NCBI GenBank assembly: GCA_964567045.1
Contig: CAZMLE010000001.1
Location: 1 to 64,000, forward strand
Origin: JAFNGF01 sp964567045
Lineage (GTDB): Bacteria; Planctomycetota; Phycisphaerae; Sedimentisphaerales; Anaerobacaceae
Direction: 5' to 3'
DNA length: 64,000 bases
The notes beneath the pieces are model-generated. The model ran no database searches. It worked only from the letters and a program-made list of their open reading frames with translations, and was not told where the DNA came from. A program made the position numbers and the translations under genes. This document shows, one piece after another, positions 59,630 through 64,000 of this stretch (positions are counted from its first letter, which is position 1; each line of letters begins with the position of its first letter).

Positions 59630-60787
59630 TCATTTATGGTACACGATTTTGCCGCCAACGATGGTTGTGTGGACTGAGCAATCGTGCTCGAGCAAAACAA
59701 GATCAGCATCCTTGCCGGGTGCAATCGAGCCTTTTCTTTTTTCAATACCTAATAGTCTGGCTGGGTTTTCGGTGACGGTCCTGATTGCAATATCCGGTCG
59801 GCAATCGGTGAGGGTCACGAGTTTTTGTAGCAGTTGACTTAGACCGAGGGCTGTGCCGATTAACGTGCCATCTTTGTACCTGGCTGTTCCGTTTCTTGCC
59901 TCGTATTCGATACCGTTGTAGAAATACTTGCCGTCGGGTAGGCCAATCGCTTGCATGCCATCGGTAATTGGTATGACGCGTGTAGGGCCAAGCAGTCCAA
60001 AAGCAAATCTTAGGACAGACGGATGTATGTGAACACCGTCGCAGATGAGCTGAGTAGTTACGGCTTTTGTCTGAAAAATGGCAAGCAGGGGCCCCGGCGA
60101 GCGGTGGTGTAATGGGGGCATCGCGTTGAATAGATGTGTTACGTGCGAGATGCCGGCGTCGAAGCCATCGAGGGTTTGTTCGTATGTGGCGTTGGAGTGA
60201 CCGAAAGAGGCAATGATATCGGAATCCACGAGATGCTGGATTATGCCGATATTACCCGGCAACTCCGGTGCGATGGTCATCATCTTGAGTTGATCCTTGG
60301 TGACATCCTGAATTTTCTGGAGAAGCTTCAAGGACGGCGCACGTATACATTCGGGCAGGATCATTCCCTTTTTCTGGGGTGAGATAAACGGACCCTCCAG
60401 GTGAATGCCGAGCAGGTTGGCTCCGCCCAGGTCACGACCTGCATACTCGGCGACAAGAGCCAAATGGTCATTATCCTGCTTTGGATTGAATACGGTCGTG
60501 GCGAGAAAACTTGTGGCGCCGAAGCGTGCAGAGGTTTGTGATATGGTTTTCAGGGCATCAGGGGTCGCATCCAGTATATCGGCGCCACCCGCACCTTGAA
60601 TGTGGACATCTATGAAGCCCGGAGCAATTGTTCGGCCCTTGGCATCGAGAATATTATCGCATCCAGCGGCAGAATCAATTTGGCCGACCCGGCTGATGAT
60701 GCCATCTTCGATGAGAACAGATGATGTTTGGCTACTGTCCGCAACGTCAAACAATCTGCAATTGGTTATGAGGAGTCTTTGAGCCAT
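59630..60787 (-). CDS. nagA: N-acetylglucosamine-6-phosphate deacetylase
   Basis: Amidohydrolase removing acetate from GlcNAc-6-phosphate in amino-sugar catabolism and cell-wall recycling. It has PGFIDVHIQGAGG, the metal Glu in IHLEGPFIS, HSNAT, THLFNAMPPLHHRSPG, CDGVHIHP and catalytic Asp in ITDGMQAIG. ATG 60787 (MAQRLLITNC) was chosen; a start 27 nt upstream is possible. Full length, monocistronic; nagB is not nearby. Confidence 0.95.
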   Translation of the reverse strand: MAQRLLITNCRLFDVADSSQTSSVLIEDGIISRVGQIDSAAGCDNILDAKGRTIAPGFIDVHIQGAGGADILDATPDALKTISQTSARFGATSFLATTVFNPKQDNDHLALVAEYAGRDLGGANLLGIHLEGPFISPQKKGMILPECIRAPSLKLLQKIQDVTKDQLKMMTIAPELPGNIGIIQHLVDSDIIASFGHSNATYEQTLDGFDAGISHVTHLFNAMPPLHHRSPGPLLAIFQTKAVTTQLICDGVHIHPSVLRFAFGLLGPTRVIPITDGMQAIGLPDGKYFYNGIEYEARNGTARYKDGTLIGTALGLSQLLQKLVTLTDCRPDIAIRTVTENPARLLGIEKRKGSIAPGKDADLVLLEHDCSVHTTIVGGKIVYHK

Positions 60788-60900
60788 AATCGGTTCTTGC
60801 GGGTCGCCAATCATTGCCTTTTGCAGGGCTGTTAGTGCGGTATTCTATGCCGCGTCTATTTTTGTCTGTCACCTGGTTGGCCGTTCGCGCGACGGATTAG

Positions 60901-61269
60901 TCATTCTTTAGCCCCGTGCTTACGTAACAGCTCGACGACTTCACTGTGCCGCCCCATTTTCGCCATTGACAGTGCTGTCTGGCCGTTCTGGTTTCTAATA
61001 TTCACGTCAGCACCTTTGGTCACTAACAGTTCTGCCATATCTTTGTGTCCGTATTCAGTGGCGTAGTGCAGTGGGGTCCTTCCATTGGGATCTTTCGCAT
61101 TGACATCGGCGCCTTGCTTGATGTAGGATTGGAGCCGCGCAATGTCGCCATCTGCTGCCGCCTCGTGGAGCGCCTTGGCTGGTTTAGGTGGCTTGGTTAG
61201 TTCCCACTGGCATCCCACAGTGATAAACGCCGACACCAGAACCAGACAAAGGGGCTTTATCGACTTCAT
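60901..61269 (-). CDS. Ankyrin-repeat lipoprotein
   Basis: 122 residues: signal peptide with lipobox ITVGC, then three ankyrin repeats (ALHEAAADGDIARLQSYI, GRTPLHYATEYGHKDMAELL, GQTALSMAKMGRHSEVVELL). Probably an envelope-anchored protein-interaction module. The ankyrin pseudogene at 15690-16027 is a recognisable relative. ATG start with AGGAAGC upstream. Confidence 0.85.
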   Translation of the reverse strand: MKSIKPLCLVLVSAFITVGCQWELTKPPKPAKALHEAAADGDIARLQSYIKQGADVNAKDPNGRTPLHYATEYGHKDMAELLVTKGADVNIRNQNGQTALSMAKMGRHSEVVELLRKHGAKE

Positions 61270-61513
61270 TTTAGCTTCCTTTGCAAATATACACTTTTTG
61301 AGACGCGTTTTTCTGGCGGGCCTTTGCCCCTGAGCATCTGAGGCTTTCAGAGGGCCAACCTATCCTAACCTATCCTTACGACTCTGCACAGTCAAGAGTC
61401 TGCCTTTGCGGACACCGGCTGCGATGGGCTTGACATCCGGATACGCTACCGTTATTATCTGCCGGGAAGGTTAGAGTTTTGGAGTTTGCTCATTGACAAA
61501 AGGAGGTGTTCCG

Positions 61514-61912
61514 ATGGCACAGATAAGCCAATACATTCAGAGCGCTGATTGGAAAACTGAAAAGCATGTTCCGGTAATTGATTGCCCGGCAAAGACTAAA
61601 GCCGATGAGCTGTTTCAGGTGAAGGTCACTCTGGGTAAGGAAGTTGCTCACCCTAATACCACAGAGCACCATATAGGCTGGATTTCGCTTTACTTCCACA
61701 CCCAGGGCGGCAAATTCATCCAGCATGTCGCCCATGTCGAGTTCAAGGCTCACGGTGAGTCAGCCGAGGGGCCGAATAAAGGCCCGGTCTATACACATCA
61801 TGAGGCCATAGCTTCAATGAAGACATCCAAGTCGGGTACATTGCACGCTGTGGCGTACTGTAACATTCATGGGCTGTGGGAATCGAGCAAAGAGATCGCT
61901 GTCAGCGTTTAG
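61514..61912 (+). CDS. Superoxide reductase (class II, neelaredoxin-type)
   Basis: 133 residues, lacking the N-terminal desulforedoxin domain. Reduces superoxide to peroxide without making oxygen. Iron-centre ligands are recognisable: EKHVP (Glu, Lys, His), EHHIGWISLYF (His) and CNIHGLW (Cys, His). ATG 61514 has an excellent GGAGGTG site; an in-frame start 21 nt upstream is rejected. Found in anaerobes and microaerophiles. Beside an FprA remnant, the usual partner for oxygen reduction. Confidence 0.95.
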   Translation: MAQISQYIQSADWKTEKHVPVIDCPAKTKADELFQVKVTLGKEVAHPNTTEHHIGWISLYFHTQGGKFIQHVAHVEFKAHGESAEGPNKGPVYTHHEAIASMKTSKSGTLHAVAYCNIHGLWESSKEIAVSV

Positions 61913-61967
61913 CCGTCGCCGGACTTTGGTAAACTCAGTCGAGCCGAACGGCGACGAGTAACCGTAG

Positions 61968-62438
61968 ATGGGGAATTTTGACAGTAGAGGAAAGATAGTG
62001 CAGTCAGTCGTGCCTGTCAGCGATAGCGTCTATTGGGTCGGAGTCAATGACCGACGAACCGCGCTTTTTGAGGCGATCTGGCCGCTGCCAAGAGGGGTCT
62101 GTTACAACTCCTATTTGATTCTCGACCGCAAAGTCGCTCTTTTGGACACAGTCAAGGAGGTTTCGCTGTCCGGTTACCTTGAAAAGCTCAAGGAGACTCT
62201 TGGTCCGGAAAGAAAAATCGACTACTTGATAATCCACCACTTAGAGCCGGACCATTCCGGCTCTGTGCCGGTGTTGCGGGAAATCTTCCCGCAGATGAAG
62301 ATTGTGGGTAACAAAAAAACCGCTGAGTTTCTTGGCCGACTCTATGGCATCAAGCACGGCGTGGAAGTTGTGCAGGACGGCGATGAATTGGACCTGGGCA
62401 AGAGAAAGTTGAAGTCTCTGCTTACTCCGATGGTTTGA
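61968..62438 (+). pseudogene. Truncated A-type flavoprotein (FprA/ROO), N-terminal part only
   Basis: 156 residues matching the start of flavodiiron proteins: VYWVGVNDRRTALFEAIWPLPRGVCYNSYLI and the metal-binding HHLEPDHSGS. Intact FprA has about 400 residues with the rest of the beta-lactamase fold and a flavodoxin domain. Here the frame stops after LLTPMV, exactly at the perfect hairpin 62434-62473, and no further FprA sequence follows before argH. The di-iron site cannot be complete, so the gene is probably inactive, or makes a stub of unknown use. Confidence 0.85.
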
Positions 62439-62473
62439 AAAGCAAAAAAGCTGCCGCATTTTTGCTTTTCAAA
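62434..62473. repeat. Perfect 15-bp palindrome at the FprA truncation point
   Basis: Stem tttgaaaagcaaaaa/tttttgcttttcaaa with a 10-nt loop. Flanking A and T runs allow termination in both directions. The FprA stop codon (TGA 62436-62438) is inside the left arm. Confidence 0.85.
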
Positions 62474-62552
62474 GTATGCCCAATTTCGATTTTTTGAGAA
62501 CTCATCATAGGTCTGTTTGGTTCCGGCTCGTCCGGGTTAGGGAGCAGATAAA

Positions 62553-63941
62553 ATGGCTGAAAGAATGAAAAGCTGGGAGAAGCGGCTGAGCGGCGAGCCT
62601 AATGAGCTTACGGTTGATTTTGTGGAATCGCTCTCGCTCGACCAGCGGCTTTACAAATATGACATTGTCGGCTCAATCGCCCACGCGCAGATGCTGGCTG
62701 AGCAAAACCTAATCAGCAAGCCGGAATTCAAGGCGATAAAAGCCGGGCTTATCGAAATCGGAGATGAAATCGCACACGGGCGGTTCAAATTCGACAAAAG
62801 GTATGAAGATATTCACATGGCAATCGAAGCCGCTCTGATAGCGAAAATCGGTCAGGCCGGTGAGAAACTTCATACCGGCAGAAGTCGAAACGACCAGGTC
62901 GCCGTTGACCTTCGCCTGTGGATGCGCGACCAGATAGAGATTTTGCAGGCCAAGTTGGCGCTGTTGCAGAAAGCGTTTGTGAAATTGGCAGCCGAGCACA
63001 CCCAGGACGCAATGCCGGGCTATACGCATCTGCAGCGTGCTCAGCCGGTAGTTATTGCCGTGTATCTTTTGAGCTTTGTGGAGCAGTTTGAGCGTGATTT
63101 TATTCGGCTGAAAAACTGCCGGAGCCTGGTCAATATTTGCCCGTTAGGCAGCGGCGCGATAGCCGGCTCAACGCTGCCGATAGACAGAAAAAGTACCGCC
63201 AGCCAATTAGGTTTTTCCGATATCAGCTACAATAGTATCGACGCTGTGAGTGACAGAGACTTTTGCGCGGAGTTCATCTTTGATTGTGCGCTTATTGCAA
63301 TGCACCTATCGCGATTGGCGGAAGACTGGATTGTCTATTCTTCGAGTGAATTTGGGTTCGTGCAAATCGATGATCGGTATTGCACCTCATCAAGCATGAT
63401 GCCTCAGAAGCGTAATCCTGACGTTCTGGAGCTTATTCGTGCAAAAACAGGCGTGGTTTACGGTTCGTTGATGGCGATGCTGACTATTTTGAAATCTCAG
63501 CCGACGGGCTATAACCGCGATTTGCAGGAAGATAAGACTCACATTTTCGCGGCAAGTGACGTGGTAAGCCGCTCGCTTGATATGGCGGCAGCGATTGTTT
63601 CGAATACAAAATTCGATACGGAGAAGATTTCCGCCCGGCTGGACGAAGGTTTTCTGGATGCCACTATCTTGGCTGAGTATCTGGTCAAAAAAGGCGTCCC
63701 TTTCCGCGAGGCCCATGGCATCGTTGGGTTGCTGGTAGCTGGCTGTGAAAGGCAAAACAGGAAACTTGCGCAACTAAGTCTGGATGAGTTAAAAAAATAT
63801 TCAGCGCACGTAGAGCAGGATGTTTACGACTTTCTCGGTGCGGAAAATGTGGTATGCGAATATGTCACCGAGGGGGCAGCCGGGCCTAACCAGGCAAAAA
63901 GACAAATCACGTACTGGAACAAACAGTTGTCGCAACGATAA
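62553..63941 (+). CDS. argH: Argininosuccinate lyase
   Basis: Splits argininosuccinate to arginine and fumarate; fumarase/aspartase superfamily. It has KLHTGRSRNDQVA, the GYTHLQRAQPV segment with catalytic His, and the signature loop SSSMMPQKRNPD. C-terminal helical bundle complete. At 462 residues it is full length. ATG 62553. Monocistronic in the visible part, with a REP half-element 8 nt after the stop. Confidence 0.97.
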   Translation: MAERMKSWEKRLSGEPNELTVDFVESLSLDQRLYKYDIVGSIAHAQMLAEQNLISKPEFKAIKAGLIEIGDEIAHGRFKFDKRYEDIHMAIEAALIAKIGQAGEKLHTGRSRNDQVAVDLRLWMRDQIEILQAKLALLQKAFVKLAAEHTQDAMPGYTHLQRAQPVVIAVYLLSFVEQFERDFIRLKNCRSLVNICPLGSGAIAGSTLPIDRKSTASQLGFSDISYNSIDAVSDRDFCAEFIFDCALIAMHLSRLAEDWIVYSSSEFGFVQIDDRYCTSSSMMPQKRNPDVLELIRAKTGVVYGSLMAMLTILKSQPTGYNRDLQEDKTHIFAASDVVSRSLDMAAAIVSNTKFDTEKISARLDEGFLDATILAEYLVKKGVPFREAHGIVGLLVAGCERQNRKLAQLSLDELKKYSAHVEQDVYDFLGAENVVCEYVTEGAAGPNQAKRQITYWNKQLSQR

Positions 63942-63945
63942 ATAT

Positions 63946-63970
63946 TTAGCCCCACGTTTTACGTGGGGTT
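63946..63970. repeat. REP half-element (TTAG-hairpin) after argH
   Basis: tttag followed by hairpin ccccacg/cgtgggg (63950-63968) and gtttcaa, matching the right half of the GGTTAG family, including the GTTTCAA tail seen after the RAYT gene at 16774. Confidence 0.75.
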
Positions 63971-64000
63971 TCAATCGCCCGGTGAAAAAAGCGATGAGCA

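Overview
The window comes from a Gram-negative, probably anaerobic planctomycete of the Phycisphaerae type; this is inferred from gene content, not from an rRNA. The evidence is: a prepilin-type protein with the planctomycete RHDGHVNAVFLD signature, a secreted beta-helix protein ending in a dockerin repeat, Tat-exported sulfatase-fold and DegT proteins, a eukaryotic-type Ser/Thr kinase fused to a PD40 propeller, Kdo synthesis (kdsA), and superoxide reductase beside an FprA remnant. Almost everything is ordinary chromosomal housekeeping. No rRNA, tRNA, CRISPR array or prophage was seen.

Layout. 1-6.3 kb: the end of leuS, a CYTH protein, a lipid kinase, kdsA, a radical SAM protein, a small hypothetical protein and a XerC-type recombinase, all rightward. 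6.4-15.5 kb: leftward genes for a CapD/PglF-type sugar dehydratase, a membrane protein, yacG, a DksA-like protein, a FecCD-type ABC importer and endonuclease-type mutL. 15.6-16.9 kb: an ankyrin pseudogene and a complete REP/RAYT mobile unit. 16.9-28.2 kb: gpmI, lspA, a bifunctional-nuclease-family gene, valS, a dockerin beta-helix gene, rho and coaE. 28.3-38.5 kb: an Nramp-like transporter, then a rightward six-gene sugar-acid catabolic cluster (transaldolase-like, UxaE-like epimerase, SDR, Fe-alcohol dehydrogenase, LarA-like racemase, glycerate kinase). 38.5-45.5 kb: tyrA-purL-[CfrBI-like methyltransferase and endonuclease]-purQ. 45.8-64 kb: accA, a sulfatase-fold protein, rpiB with a TsaC/arginine-phosphatase fusion, PilZ, prepilin, lipoproteins, a Tat DegT protein, the PD40 kinase, an iron-sulfur flavoprotein, nagA, an ankyrin lipoprotein, superoxide reductase, truncated FprA and argH.

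The most unusual property is the density of small palindromic mobile elements and their tolerance inside protein-coding genes. (i) A REP family with hairpin-CTAACC / GGTTAG-hairpin architecture occurs as REPINs, one of which ends a radical SAM gene and one of which is read through in frame after losing one base. Its probable transposase (RAYT) gene sits exactly between the two half-elements. (ii) A second, unrelated RAYT with its own palindromes is embedded in frame in the editing domain of valyl-tRNA synthetase. (iii) A class of two-armed elements has arms that keep a strict 7-nt (four loci) or about 9-nt (two loci) period, although the unit sequence differs from locus to locus; two of the 7-nt elements are translated in frame. 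(iv) Other GC-rich palindromes lie in frame in valS and three times in one alcohol dehydrogenase gene.

Functional themes: envelope biogenesis (kdsA, CapD-like, lspA, accA), a putative hexuronate or sugar-acid route ending in 2-phosphoglycerate, purine synthesis carrying an embedded restriction-modification pair, and oxygen or superoxide defence.
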